From Zavarzinia compransoris (GTDB lineage Bacteria > Pseudomonadota > Alphaproteobacteria > Zavarziniales > Zavarziniaceae): a stretch of 64,000 nt of DNA. The DNA lies in contig NZ_QGLF01000005.1 of NCBI RefSeq assembly GCF_003173055.1, positions 248,001-312,000 of the forward strand. Reading direction: 5' to 3'. This document shows positions 8,612 through 15,922 of the stretch, piece after piece. The notes beneath the pieces are model-generated. The model saw nothing but the letters and a program-made list of their open reading frames with translations. It searched no databases and was not told where the DNA came from. A program made the translations under genes and the position numbers. Position 1 is the stretch's first letter, and each line of letters opens with the position of its first letter.

Positions 8612-8670
8612 CCGCCGGCGATGCCGGGAGGGGCCGGCACCGGAGACGGGACGATCAGGGGACGGGACGA

Positions 8671-8943
8671 TCAGTTGTAGGTCTTGGTCTTCACCGCTTC
8701 CCCGGTCCAGGGGTTGATATAGACCTCGACCTTCTTGCCGGCGGCATCGGTGCCCTTGATCTCGTAGCAGCCGTCGTCGGTCTCGAACTTGCGGATCTTG
8801 TAACCCTGGCCTTCATAGAGGGCCCGCACCTCGGCTTCGGTCTTGGTCGGGCCGGTGCCGGTGCAAAGATCGTCGGAAGCGAAGGCGCTGCCGGCGGCGA
8901 GCAGGGTGGCAAGGCCGAGGGCGAGGCTGGACAGATGACGCAT
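8671..8943 (-). CDS. PepSY domain periplasmic protein
   Basis: The 90-residue protein has a signal peptide of about 22 residues ending SAFA, then a single PepSY-type domain: TKTEAEVRALYEGQGYKIRKFE, continuing into DGCYEIKGTDAAGKKVEVYINPWTGE. That is the usual arrangement of small secreted PepSY_2 proteins. The two Cys residues (DLCTG and DGCYE) could form a disulfide. AAGGAG lies seven bases before the ATG. Small PepSY proteins next to a b-type cytochrome and a two-component system recur in proteobacteria; the molecular role is not settled. It is divergent from the response-regulator gene. Confidence 0.85.
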   Translation of the reverse strand: MRHLSSLALGLATLLAAGSAFASDDLCTGTGPTKTEAEVRALYEGQGYKIRKFETDDGCYEIKGTDAAGKKVEVYINPWTGEAVKTKTYN

Positions 8944-9041
8944 GATGAACTCCTTGGTATTCTGCTCGGGCCGGTGTCATGGGCGGAAACCTTGGCCGGC
9001 GACGACAGGGTTGGGCGACGAGGGGATCATCGCGGGCAAAG

Positions 9042-9059
9042 CTGACGGCTGCCTGACGG
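9042..9059 (+). promoter_or_regulatory. Candidate response-regulator operator (direct repeat)
   Basis: CTGACGG occurs at 9042-9048 and again at 9053-9059, an 11-base repeat on one face of the helix. That is the typical architecture of OmpR/PhoB-family binding sites. It lies in the divergent region between the PepSY gene (start 8943) and the response-regulator gene (start 9079), so it may serve autoregulation and PepSY/cytochrome control. Confidence 0.5.
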
Positions 9060-9078
9060 ACATGGAGTTTTCGTCGCC

Positions 9079-9744
9079 ATGCGCATTCTTCTGGTCGAGG
9101 ACGATCGCGATCTCGGCCCCGTGGTCGCGGACAACCTGCGGCGCGACGGTTTCGCCGTCGATCTTGCCCCGACGCTGGCCGATGCCCTGGCGCTGGCCGC
9201 GGCCGGGCCTTTCGCTGCCGCCGTGCTCGACCGCCGCCTGCCGGACGGCGAGGGGCTGGGCATCGTCGCCGGCCTGCGCCGCCTGCAACCCGGCCTGCCG
9301 ATCCTGGCGCTGACTGCCAGGGACGCCACCGACGACCGGGTGGAAGGCTTGAACGCGGGCGCCGACGATTACATGGGCAAGCCCTTCGCCCAGGCGGAAC
9401 TGGTCGCCCGGCTGCGGGCCCTGCTGCGCCGGCCGCCGGCGAGCCTTGCCCCCGTGCTCCGCCTTGCCGATGTCGAATTCGACGGCGAGGCGCGGGTGGC
9501 GGGGCGGCCGGTCCCGCTCGGCCGGCGCGAGCGCGCCTTGCTCGACCTGCTGCTGCGCCGGGCCGGCCGGGCGGTGCAGCGCGACACGGCCCTGGAGGCG
9601 CTCTACGGCATGGACGAGGCGGTGGAGCCCAATGCGCTGGAGGCCGCGGTCTCGCGCCTGCGTCGCAGCCTGGCGGAGGCGGGGGCGGGGGTCGAGATCG
9701 TCACCCTGCGCGGTGTCGGCTATCTGCTGCGGGCGCTGTCATGA
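9079..9744 (+). CDS. OmpR/PhoB-family response regulator
   Basis: The 221-residue protein has a receiver domain (about 1-115) with the acidic pocket Glu7-Asp8-Asp9, the phospho-acceptor Asp51 and Lys101 in GKPF. A C-terminal winged-helix DNA-binding domain (about 125-220) ends VTLRGVGYLLR. It is of the QseB/PmrA-like kind. The stop overlaps the ATG of the sensor kinase gene. Probable targets are the divergent PepSY and cytochrome genes and its own promoter, because of the CTGACGG direct repeat just upstream. Confidence 0.95.
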   Translation: MRILLVEDDRDLGPVVADNLRRDGFAVDLAPTLADALALAAAGPFAAAVLDRRLPDGEGLGIVAGLRRLQPGLPILALTARDATDDRVEGLNAGADDYMGKPFAQAELVARLRALLRRPPASLAPVLRLADVEFDGEARVAGRPVPLGRRERALLDLLLRRAGRAVQRDTALEALYGMDEAVEPNALEAAVSRLRRSLAEAGAGVEIVTLRGVGYLLRALS

Positions 9745-11135
9745 GGCGGCGGTTCAGCCTGGCGGGGCAGACCCTGCGCGCCCTGATCGTCGCCAATCTC
9801 CTGGCGCTCGGGGTGATTTCGGCCGGTTTCATCCTCTCCGGCCTCTCGGACCGGAAGGACCGGCGCGACGAGATCCTGGAACATATGGCGTCCGACCTCG
9901 GCGATGCGCTCGGTTTCGACGGCGCGGGGCGGCTCGTTCTCGACCATGACGCCGACGATTGGCACGAGCGCCTCGAAAAGGACCGAAGCCTGCAGTTCCT
10001 GGCTTTCGATCCGGCCAGCGGCTCCTGGCTGGCCGGTTCCAGCGCGGTGCTGCGCGCCGCCATCGGGGATACCTGGCTGCGCGACTGGCGGCAGAGCCGC
10101 CTTGCCCTCAGCCTGCCGGACGGCACGCCGCTGCACGGCGCGATCATGACGGTTTCGGTCGACGGCCGGCCGCTGCGCGTCGCCATCGCCCGGGCCGACA
10201 GTACCTGGGACGACACCCTGTCCTGGGCGGGGGAGGAATTGACCGAGGAAATCGCGCCGTCGGCGGTGCCCGCCCTGCTGCTGTCGCTGGTCGTCGCCTA
10301 TATCGCCATCCGCCGTGCCATGCGCCCGGTCAAGGCGGCGACCGCGCGGCTGGGCGCCCTGGACCCGACCCAAGCCGGCGATCGCCTGGACGAGGATCGC
10401 GTCCCCCGGGAGATCGCGCCCCTGGTCGCCGCCGTCAATGCCGCCTTCGACCGGGTGGCGGCCAGTTTCGCCAAGGAGCGCCGCTTCCTGGCCGATGCCG
10501 CCCATGAATTGAAGACGCCGATCGCCGTGCTGCGTGCCCGGATCGACAGCCTTGCCGACCGGGCGACGGCGGAGCGGCTGGGCGCCGATATCGATCGCCT
10601 GGGCCGGATCGTCGACCGGCTGCTGACGTCCGCCCGCCTGGAACAGGCGGCGTTGCGGGCAGCCCCCCTCGATCTTGCCGCCCTGGCGCGCGACGTGGTC
10701 GCGGAATGCGCGCCGCTCGCCCTGGCCGGCGGCCGCGAGATCGCCCTCGAGGCGCCGCCGCACCCGGTCGCCGTCGAGGGCGACGCGGCCGCCCTGGCGG
10801 AGGCGCTGCGCAACCTGATCAATAACGCCCTCCGCTTCACGCCGGCGGGATCCGCGGTCGAGGTTACGGTCGCCGAGGCGGCGGGCGCGACCGTCACCGT
10901 GGCCGACCGCGGCCCGGGCCTGCCCGACGGCCTGTCGGACAGTGTGTTCACGCCCTTCGTCAGTTCCGAGGCCAGCGGTTCCGGCCATGCCGGCCTCGGC
11001 CTTGCCATCGTCGCCGCCGTCGCCCGCCGCCACCAGGGCCGGATCGAGGCGGCGAACCGGGCCGGCGGCGGCGCCGAATTCCGCCTGCACCTGCCCCGCC
11101 GGCTCAGCGCAGGCGGCGCTGGCGATCGGGGCTGA
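9741..11135 (+). CDS. Sensor histidine kinase
   Basis: This 464-residue inner-membrane kinase partners the response regulator it overlaps by ATGA. A first membrane helix (about 13-34) and a second (about 172-191) enclose a periplasmic sensor region of about 135 residues with no domain I can name. Then come a HAMP-like linker, a HisKA domain with His255 in HELKTP, and an ATPase domain with the N box (around 358-362, NLINNALRF), DRGPGLPDG and GLGLAIV. All catalytic motifs look intact. The 3' end overlaps the convergent DUF1127 gene by 32 bases. Confidence 0.95.
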   Translation: MRRRFSLAGQTLRALIVANLLALGVISAGFILSGLSDRKDRRDEILEHMASDLGDALGFDGAGRLVLDHDADDWHERLEKDRSLQFLAFDPASGSWLAGSSAVLRAAIGDTWLRDWRQSRLALSLPDGTPLHGAIMTVSVDGRPLRVAIARADSTWDDTLSWAGEELTEEIAPSAVPALLLSLVVAYIAIRRAMRPVKAATARLGALDPTQAGDRLDEDRVPREIAPLVAAVNAAFDRVAASFAKERRFLADAAHELKTPIAVLRARIDSLADRATAERLGADIDRLGRIVDRLLTSARLEQAALRAAPLDLAALARDVVAECAPLALAGGREIALEAPPHPVAVEGDAAALAEALRNLINNALRFTPAGSAVEVTVAEAAGATVTVADRGPGLPDGLSDSVFTPFVSSEASGSGHAGLGLAIVAAVARRHQGRIEAANRAGGGAEFRLHLPRRLSAGGAGDRG

Positions 11136-11346
11136 GGCCGAGGCGCGGATTGTCGTAATGCCCAGCCACCGTCCCCCGGTCGAGGCCGATATCCTGGAGC
11201 AGGCGGGCATCCCGGCCCAGAAGATCGGCCATGGCCCGGCGGTGGGCGGCCAGCGCGCGAAGTTCCCGCAGCCAGGACAGCAGCCGGGGCAGAAGCCCGG
11301 GCCGGGCCGGCGCGAGGGCGGCGGTATTGTGAGTTTCGTTGATCAT
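11104..11346 (-). CDS. DUF1127 small protein
   Basis: An 80-residue basic protein. The last part, RAMADLLGRDARLLQDIGLDRG, matches the DUF1127 pattern of an Arg-rich helix followed by LxDIGL. The ATG at 11346 is preceded on the minus strand by GGAGA. Members of this family in other alphaproteobacteria bind RNA and affect stress and phosphate responses. The gene is divergent from a LysR regulator 111 bases away, an arrangement that recurs at 40202-41460. Confidence 0.8.
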   Translation of the reverse strand: MINETHNTAALAPARPGLLPRLLSWLRELRALAAHRRAMADLLGRDARLLQDIGLDRGTVAGHYDNPRLGLSPDRQRRLR

Positions 11347-11424
11347 TTCAGGTCTCCGGGCTTTCGCTGTTGGAGACAGAGATGAACCTGTTCCCTGCTT
11401 TGGACAAAGGAGAAGCATTGCGCT

Positions 11425-11449
11425 AACCTGTGAACTGAATTCACAGGTT
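11425..11449 (+). promoter_or_regulatory. Palindromic operator before the LysR gene
   Basis: AACCTGTGAA (11425-11434), a five-base spacer and TTCACAGGTT (11440-11449) form a perfect 10-bp inverted repeat. It contains a T-N11-A core typical of LysR-family sites, and ends eight bases before the LysR ATG. Autoregulation of the LysR gene, and perhaps of the divergent DUF1127 gene, is likely. Confidence 0.6.
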
Positions 11450-11457
11450 CGGGCGCC

Positions 11458-12372
11458 ATGGACCGCTTGCCGCTGAATGCCCTCCGCGCTTTCGAGGCGG
11501 CGGCCCGCCATCTCTCGCTGACGCGGGCGGCGGGCGAATTGCACCTGACCCATGGCGCGATCAGCCATCAGGTGCGGGCGCTCGAAGCCGTGCTCGGCAC
11601 GGCGCTGTTCCACCGCCGGGGGCGGGGCCTGGTCCTGACCGAGCCGGGGCAGCAATTGGCGGGCGTGCTGACGGCGAATTTCGCCGGGATCAACCAGGCG
11701 ATGAACGCCATCCGCCGCCAGGCCAGCGGCACCCTGACGGTGACCGTGCTCACTTCCTTCGCCGCCCGCTGGCTGGTGCCCCGGCTAGAGCGTTTCGCCG
11801 AGGCGCATCCCGATATCGTCCTCAACCTGAGCACCAGCCGGGAACTGGCGGACCTGCGGCGCGACGGCATCGATGTCGGCGTGCGGGTGGGACGGGGGGA
11901 TTACCCCGGTCTCGACACCCGCTTCCTGATGGCGGAGGATCTTTATGTCGTCGCCGCGCCCCATCTGGCCGGCGGCCTGCCGAAGGCGCCCGAGGACTTG
12001 TGCCGTTACACGCTGCTGCGCGATTCCTTCGACGATTGGGCGATGTGGTGCCGCGCGGCCCACCTCGACATCAAGACCCTGAAATTCGGCACGGCGATCC
12101 AGGATTCCGCGGTGCTGCTCGATGCCGTGGTCAGCGGCGGCGGCATCGCCCTGGCGCGCAGCGTGCTGGCGGCGGCCGATCTCGCCGCCGGCCGGCTGGT
12201 GCGCCTGTTCGACGTCCAGGTCGCGGATGTCTTCGCCTATTGGACCGTCGCCCTGCCCGAGCGGGCGGAGGAACCGGCGATCCGCCGGTTCCGCGACTGG
12301 CTGCACGCCGAGGCCGAGCGTTTCACCGGCGGCCAGCGCCCGCCGGTGAAACCGGCCTCGTTCCGGCCGTGA
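11458..12372 (+). CDS. LysR-family regulator (GcvA-like)
   Basis: The 304-residue protein has an N-terminal winged helix (LPLNALRAFEAAARHLSLTR, then AAGELHLTHGAISHQVRALE) of the GcvA type, followed by a periplasmic-binding-like effector domain (about 92-295). The ATG at 11458 starts the family's usual short lead. A perfect palindrome immediately upstream supports autoregulation. The target genes are unknown; the neighbouring SDR/isomerase block (convergent) and the divergent DUF1127 gene are candidates. Confidence 0.9.
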   Translation: MDRLPLNALRAFEAAARHLSLTRAAGELHLTHGAISHQVRALEAVLGTALFHRRGRGLVLTEPGQQLAGVLTANFAGINQAMNAIRRQASGTLTVTVLTSFAARWLVPRLERFAEAHPDIVLNLSTSRELADLRRDGIDVGVRVGRGDYPGLDTRFLMAEDLYVVAAPHLAGGLPKAPEDLCRYTLLRDSFDDWAMWCRAAHLDIKTLKFGTAIQDSAVLLDAVVSGGGIALARSVLAAADLAAGRLVRLFDVQVADVFAYWTVALPERAEEPAIRRFRDWLHAEAERFTGGQRPPVKPASFRP

Positions 12373-12373
12373 T

Positions 12374-13099
12374 TTACCAGGTTTCGACGAAGGGGCGCAG
12401 CTCCAGCTCGTGGGTCCAGGCGCTGCGCGGCTGGAGGTGAAGCTGCCAATAGGTTTCGGCGATGGCGGCGGGATCGAGGGTGGCATCCTCGCCCTTGCCC
12501 TCGATCAGGCCGGGCAGGAAGCCGCGCACCCGGTCCCCGGCGACGACGCCGTCGATCACCACATGGGCGACATGGAGGCCCTGGGGGCCGAATTCCCGCG
12601 CCATGCTCTGGGCAATCGCCCGCAGCCCCGCCTTGGCCGAGGCGAAGGCGGCGAACATGGGCTTGCCGCGCAGCGAGGCCGAGGCGCCGGTGAAGATCAG
12701 CGTGCCGCCCGCCGGCAGCAGGGCCCGGACCGCCGCCTGCCCGACCAGAAGCCCGGCCAGCGGCCCCTGGCGCCACATGCCTTCGAGGAATTCGGGCGTG
12801 ATGTCCAGGAAGTTCATGGGCCAGTTGCCGCCGACATTGAAGACGACGAGGCCCGGCACATGGCCGGCGGCGGCGACAGCGGCGAAGACGGCCTCGACCT
12901 CCGCCGGCACCGTGGCATCGCAGGCGAGCGCGGTGGCGCTGCCGCCCGCCTGTGCGATCTCGGCGGTGACGGCGGCCATCTTGTCGGGATGGCGGCCGGC
13001 GACATAGACGGGCATGCCCCCGGCGGCGGCGCGGATGGCGACGGCGCCGCCCACCCCCGATACCGGACCGACCCCGAAGACGATGGCGGCCGCGCTCAT
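12374..13099 (-). CDS. SDR-family protein with Phe in place of catalytic Tyr (copy 1)
   Basis: A 241-residue short-chain dehydrogenase/reductase fold with the nucleotide motif GPVSGVG near residues 11-17. The usual YxxxK active site is FASAK here, with Phe152 in place of Tyr and Lys156 kept; a Ser lies in TGASAS (around 140). The C terminus is WTHELELRPFVETW. The paralogue at 13688-14413 has the same length, the same Phe152/Lys156 pair and a very similar C terminus. The ATG overlaps the stop of the isomerase-like gene. It may bind NAD(P) without normal hydride-transfer chemistry, or use another acid; the substrate is unknown. Confidence 0.8.
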   Translation of the reverse strand: MSAAAIVFGVGPVSGVGGAVAIRAAAGGMPVYVAGRHPDKMAAVTAEIAQAGGSATALACDATVPAEVEAVFAAVAAAGHVPGLVVFNVGGNWPMNFLDITPEFLEGMWRQGPLAGLLVGQAAVRALLPAGGTLIFTGASASLRGKPMFAAFASAKAGLRAIAQSMAREFGPQGLHVAHVVIDGVVAGDRVRGFLPGLIEGKGEDATLDPAAIAETYWQLHLQPRSAWTHELELRPFVETW

Positions 13100-13680
13100 G
13101 CCAGCGCCTCCTCGACGAAGTCCAGGCGGTCCTGGCCGAAGAACATCTCGTCGCCGACGAAGAAGGTGGGGGCGCCGAAGGCGCCGCGCGCCACCGCGTC
13201 CTCGGTATTCGCCTTCAGCCGGTCCTTGACCGCGGCATCGTTCACCAGGGTCTCGAAGCGGGCGCGGTCGAGGCCGGCCTCGTCGAGCACGGCGGCCAGC
13301 ACGGCGGGATCGCCGAGGTTCCGGTTGTCGCGCCACATGGCGTCATAGAGCGCGTCGCAATAGGTACAGAAATCGTCGCTGCCCTGGTAACCGACGGCGC
13401 CCCGCATCAAGGTGATCGTGTTGATCGGGAAGGCGTCGTTGAAGGCGAGGGGAACGCCGAAGCGCCGGGCGAAACGCGACAGGTCGCGGAACATGTAGAT
13501 GCCCTTGGCCGGCACGGTGGCGGGCGCGCTGTTGCCCGTCGCCTTGAACAGCCCGCCCAGCAGGATCGGCACCGGCTTCACCGTGGCACCGGTGCGTTCC
13601 GCGATGGCGCCGATGCGCCGCCAGGCCAGATAGGCCGTGGGGCTGCCGAAATCGAAATAGAAATCTACCGTCTTGGACAT
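13096..13680 (-). CDS. DsbA-family 2-hydroxychromene-2-carboxylate isomerase-like protein
   Basis: The 194-residue protein begins SKTVDFYFDFGSPTAYLAW, the signature of the kappa-class glutathione transferase/HCCA isomerase group (thioredoxin fold with helical insertion). It has the Ser in the FGSP active-site loop and the late GAFGAPTFFV segment with the cis-Pro. Known members isomerise aromatic-ring-cleavage products using glutathione. The start at 13680 avoids an upstream extension without family similarity. It sits between two twin SDR genes in what looks like one minus-strand operon, suggesting a small catabolic pathway; the substrate is not known. Confidence 0.85.
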   Translation of the reverse strand: MSKTVDFYFDFGSPTAYLAWRRIGAIAERTGATVKPVPILLGGLFKATGNSAPATVPAKGIYMFRDLSRFARRFGVPLAFNDAFPINTITLMRGAVGYQGSDDFCTYCDALYDAMWRDNRNLGDPAVLAAVLDEAGLDRARFETLVNDAAVKDRLKANTEDAVARGAFGAPTFFVGDEMFFGQDRLDFVEEALA

Positions 13681-13687
13681 GGTTTCC

Positions 13688-14413
13688 TCACCAGCTTTCC
13701 GACCAGGGGCGGAGGTCGAGTTCATGGGTCCAGGCATCGCGCTGCTGCGCGTGCAGGGACCAATAGGCATCGGCGATGTGATCCGGGTTCAGGATCCCGT
13801 CGTGTTCCTTGGTGGCGTAAACGGTCGGGAAATTGTCGCGGATGAAGGCGGTGTCGATCGCGCCGTCGATGATCGTATGGGCGACATGGATCCCCTGCGG
13901 TCCCAATTCCCGCGCCATGCTCTGGGCCAGCGCCCTCAGCCCGTGCTTGGCCCCGGCAAAGGCGGAAAAGCCGGCGCGCCCGCGCACCGAGGCGGTGGCG
14001 CCGGTGAAGATGATGGTGCCCCGGCCCCGGGCCAGCATGGCGCGGGCGGTCTCGCGCCCGGCCAGGAAGCCGGCGAAACAGGCCATTTCCCAGACTTTGT
14101 AATAGACCCTGGCGGTGGTCTCGGTGATGGTGAAGCGGACGTTGGCGCCGATGTTGAACACCATCGCCTCGATCGGGCCGACGCCGGCCTCGATCCCGGA
14201 GACCAGGGCCGTTACCTGTTCCTCGCGCCGCGCGTCCACGCCGAAGGGCAGGGCGGTGCCGCCCGCCGCCTCGATCTCGGCGACGAGGGGGGCCAGCTTG
14301 TCGGCATTGCGGCGGACGAGGCAGGCGGTGAGGCCTTCGCGCGCGAAGCGCCTGGCGATGGCGCCGCCAAGGGCATCGCCGGCCCCGACCACCAGGGCGA
14401 CCGGTTTCGTCAT
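13688..14413 (-). CDS. SDR-family protein with Phe in place of catalytic Tyr (copy 2)
   Basis: A 241-residue SDR paralogous to the product of 12374-13099. The active-site region reads FSAFAGAK, again Phe152 and Lys156 with no Tyr, and the C terminus is WTHELDLRPWSESW. The N-terminal glycine motif GAGDALGGA deviates slightly from GxxxGxG. GGAGGAG precedes the ATG at 14413. It leads an apparent operon with the isomerase-like and first SDR genes and is divergent from a TetR regulator, whose operators lie in the shared region and which probably represses it. Confidence 0.8.
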   Translation of the reverse strand: MTKPVALVVGAGDALGGAIARRFAREGLTACLVRRNADKLAPLVAEIEAAGGTALPFGVDARREEQVTALVSGIEAGVGPIEAMVFNIGANVRFTITETTARVYYKVWEMACFAGFLAGRETARAMLARGRGTIIFTGATASVRGRAGFSAFAGAKHGLRALAQSMARELGPQGIHVAHTIIDGAIDTAFIRDNFPTVYATKEHDGILNPDHIADAYWSLHAQQRDAWTHELDLRPWSESW

Positions 14414-14455
14414 CTCTCTCCTCCCGCCTGGATGCAATTGTCTTTGCAACTCTGT

Positions 14456-14495
14456 ATGATCGGCATCATCCAAATCAGCATGATCATCATCATGC
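14456..14495 (+). promoter_or_regulatory. Two-box TetR operator
   Basis: ATGAT-CGGC-ATCAT (14456-14469) and GCATGAT-CATC-ATCATGC (14478-14495) share the core ATGAT-N4-ATCAT. Their centres are 24 bases apart, inside the 103-base region between the divergent SDR and TetR genes. The second box is a perfect 7-4-7 inverted repeat. The likely ligand is the adjacent TetR protein. Confidence 0.6.
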
Positions 14496-14516
14496 AGATC
14501 GTCAAGGGAGGAAGCT

Positions 14517-15089
14517 GTGGGGCACTCCAAGGCCCAGAAGGAGGCCAACCATAACCGCATCATCGAGGCGGCCATGGATCTCCTTCGCCACAAGGGGCTG
14601 GACCACATGGGGGTGGCGGAAGTGATGCGCGCCGCCGGCCTGACCCATGGCGGCTTCTACAGCCATTTCGACAGCCGCGAAGCCATGGTCGCGGAAGCGC
14701 TGTGCACCGCCTTCGCCCGCGACGAGCGCCGCCTGGACAAGGCGGCGGCCCAGCGCGGCGGGGAGAAGCGCCGCGCCATGCTGGAGGCCTATCTCTCGCC
14801 CGGGCACCGCGACAATCCGGTGAAGGGCTGCACCGTGGCCGCCCTGACCGGCGATTTCACCCGGGCGGATCCGGCGCTCCGGCATATCTTCACCGAACAG
14901 GTGCGGCGCTATCGCGACCAGGTGGCGGCCATGGTGCCGGGCGCGGCGGCCGAGGGACAGGCGCTGTTCGCCTTTTCCGCCATGATCGGCGCCCTGCTGA
15001 TGGCGCGGGCGGTTGACGACGAGGCGTTGTCGGATGAAATCCTGGCGGCGGCGCGGCGCCACCTGGCCGCCGCCATCGAGCCCGAATGA
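14517..15089 (+). CDS. TetR/AcrR-family transcriptional regulator
   Basis: The 190-residue protein has an N-terminal TetR helix-turn-helix (NRIIEAAMDLLRHKGLDHMG, then VAEVMRAAGLTHGGFYSHF) and an all-helical ligand domain. The start is a GTG at 14517 after GGGAGGA at 14507-14513. Regulators of this subtype control fatty-acid, aromatic or xenobiotic genes. Two ATGAT-N4-ATCAT boxes upstream are likely operators controlling both this gene, with the SDR gene 24 bases behind it, and the divergent SDR/isomerase operon. Confidence 0.92.
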   Translation: MGHSKAQKEANHNRIIEAAMDLLRHKGLDHMGVAEVMRAAGLTHGGFYSHFDSREAMVAEALCTAFARDERRLDKAAAQRGGEKRRAMLEAYLSPGHRDNPVKGCTVAALTGDFTRADPALRHIFTEQVRRYRDQVAAMVPGAAAEGQALFAFSAMIGALLMARAVDDEALSDEILAAARRHLAAAIEPE

Positions 15090-15112
15090 TAAAAACCAAA
15101 GAGGAGAGCTGA

Positions 15113-15922
15113 ATGACCCATCCCTTCGACCATAGCGGCCAGCATGTCTTCGTGGCCGGCGGCACCAGCGGCATCAATCTCGGCGTTGCCGAAGCCTATG
15201 CCGCTGCCGGCGCCAGGGTGACCGTGCTGTCGCGCAAGCAGGACAAGGTGGATGCCGCGGTCGCCCGCCTGAAGGCCCTGGGCGCCGAGGCCCAGGGCTT
15301 TGCCGGCGACGTGCGCGACCCCGCCCGCATCGAGGCGGTCTTTGCCGAGGCGGTGGCCGGCTTCGGCGACTTGAATGTGCTGATCTCGGGCGCCGCCGGC
15401 AATTTCCCGGCCCCGGCCCTGGGCATTTCCGCCAATGGCTTCAAGTCGGTGGTGGATATCGACCTGCTCGGCACCTTCCATGTCGTCAAGGCGGCGTTTC
15501 CGCACTTGAAGAAGCCGGGCGGCTCCATCGTCAATATCTCGGCGCCCCAGGCCTATATCCCGATGGATTTCCAGATGCATGTCTGCGCGGCCAAGGCCGG
15601 CGTCGATATGATCACCCGGGTCGGGGCGCTCGAATGGGGCGGCTTCGGCGTGCGGGTGAATTCGATCGTGCCCGGCCCGATCGAGGACACGGAAGGCATG
15701 GCCCGCCTGGCGCCGACGCCGGAAGCGCAGGAGGCCACCCGCCAGTCGGTGCCGCTCGGGCGCTATGGCACCAAGGCCGACATCGCCCATGCCTGCCTGT
15801 TCCTGTCCAGCCCCTATGGCACCTATATCTCGGGCGTGGTCCTGCCGGTCGACGGCGGCTGGAGCCTGGGCGGCGTCGCCGCCATGTCCGCCACCATGAA
15901 GAAGGCGCTCACCGGCGGCTGA
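15113..15922 (+). CDS. 2,4-dienoyl-CoA reductase-like SDR
   Basis: A 269-residue SDR with the cofactor motif AGGTSGINLG. The active site is MHVCAAKAG rather than YxxxK, as in the DECR2-type dienoyl-CoA reductases, where the Lys is kept and the Tyr lies elsewhere. The later segments RVNSIVPGPIEDTEGMARL and SGVVLPVDGGWSLGG also match that group. It would reduce 2,4-dienoyl-CoA esters with NADPH during unsaturated fatty acid degradation. AGAGGAG precedes the ATG. It sits 24 bases after the TetR gene and is probably co-transcribed with it. Confidence 0.75.
   Translation: MTHPFDHSGQHVFVAGGTSGINLGVAEAYAAAGARVTVLSRKQDKVDAAVARLKALGAEAQGFAGDVRDPARIEAVFAEAVAGFGDLNVLISGAAGNFPAPALGISANGFKSVVDIDLLGTFHVVKAAFPHLKKPGGSIVNISAPQAYIPMDFQMHVCAAKAGVDMITRVGALEWGGFGVRVNSIVPGPIEDTEGMARLAPTPEAQEATRQSVPLGRYGTKADIAHACLFLSSPYGTYISGVVLPVDGGWSLGGVAAMSATMKKALTGG

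Noticed and set aside
8641-8675. Short direct duplication GACGGGACGATCAG at the end of the PepSY gene
   Set aside because: Two copies about 16 bases apart look like a small local duplication in non-coding sequence; no further structure supports a function.
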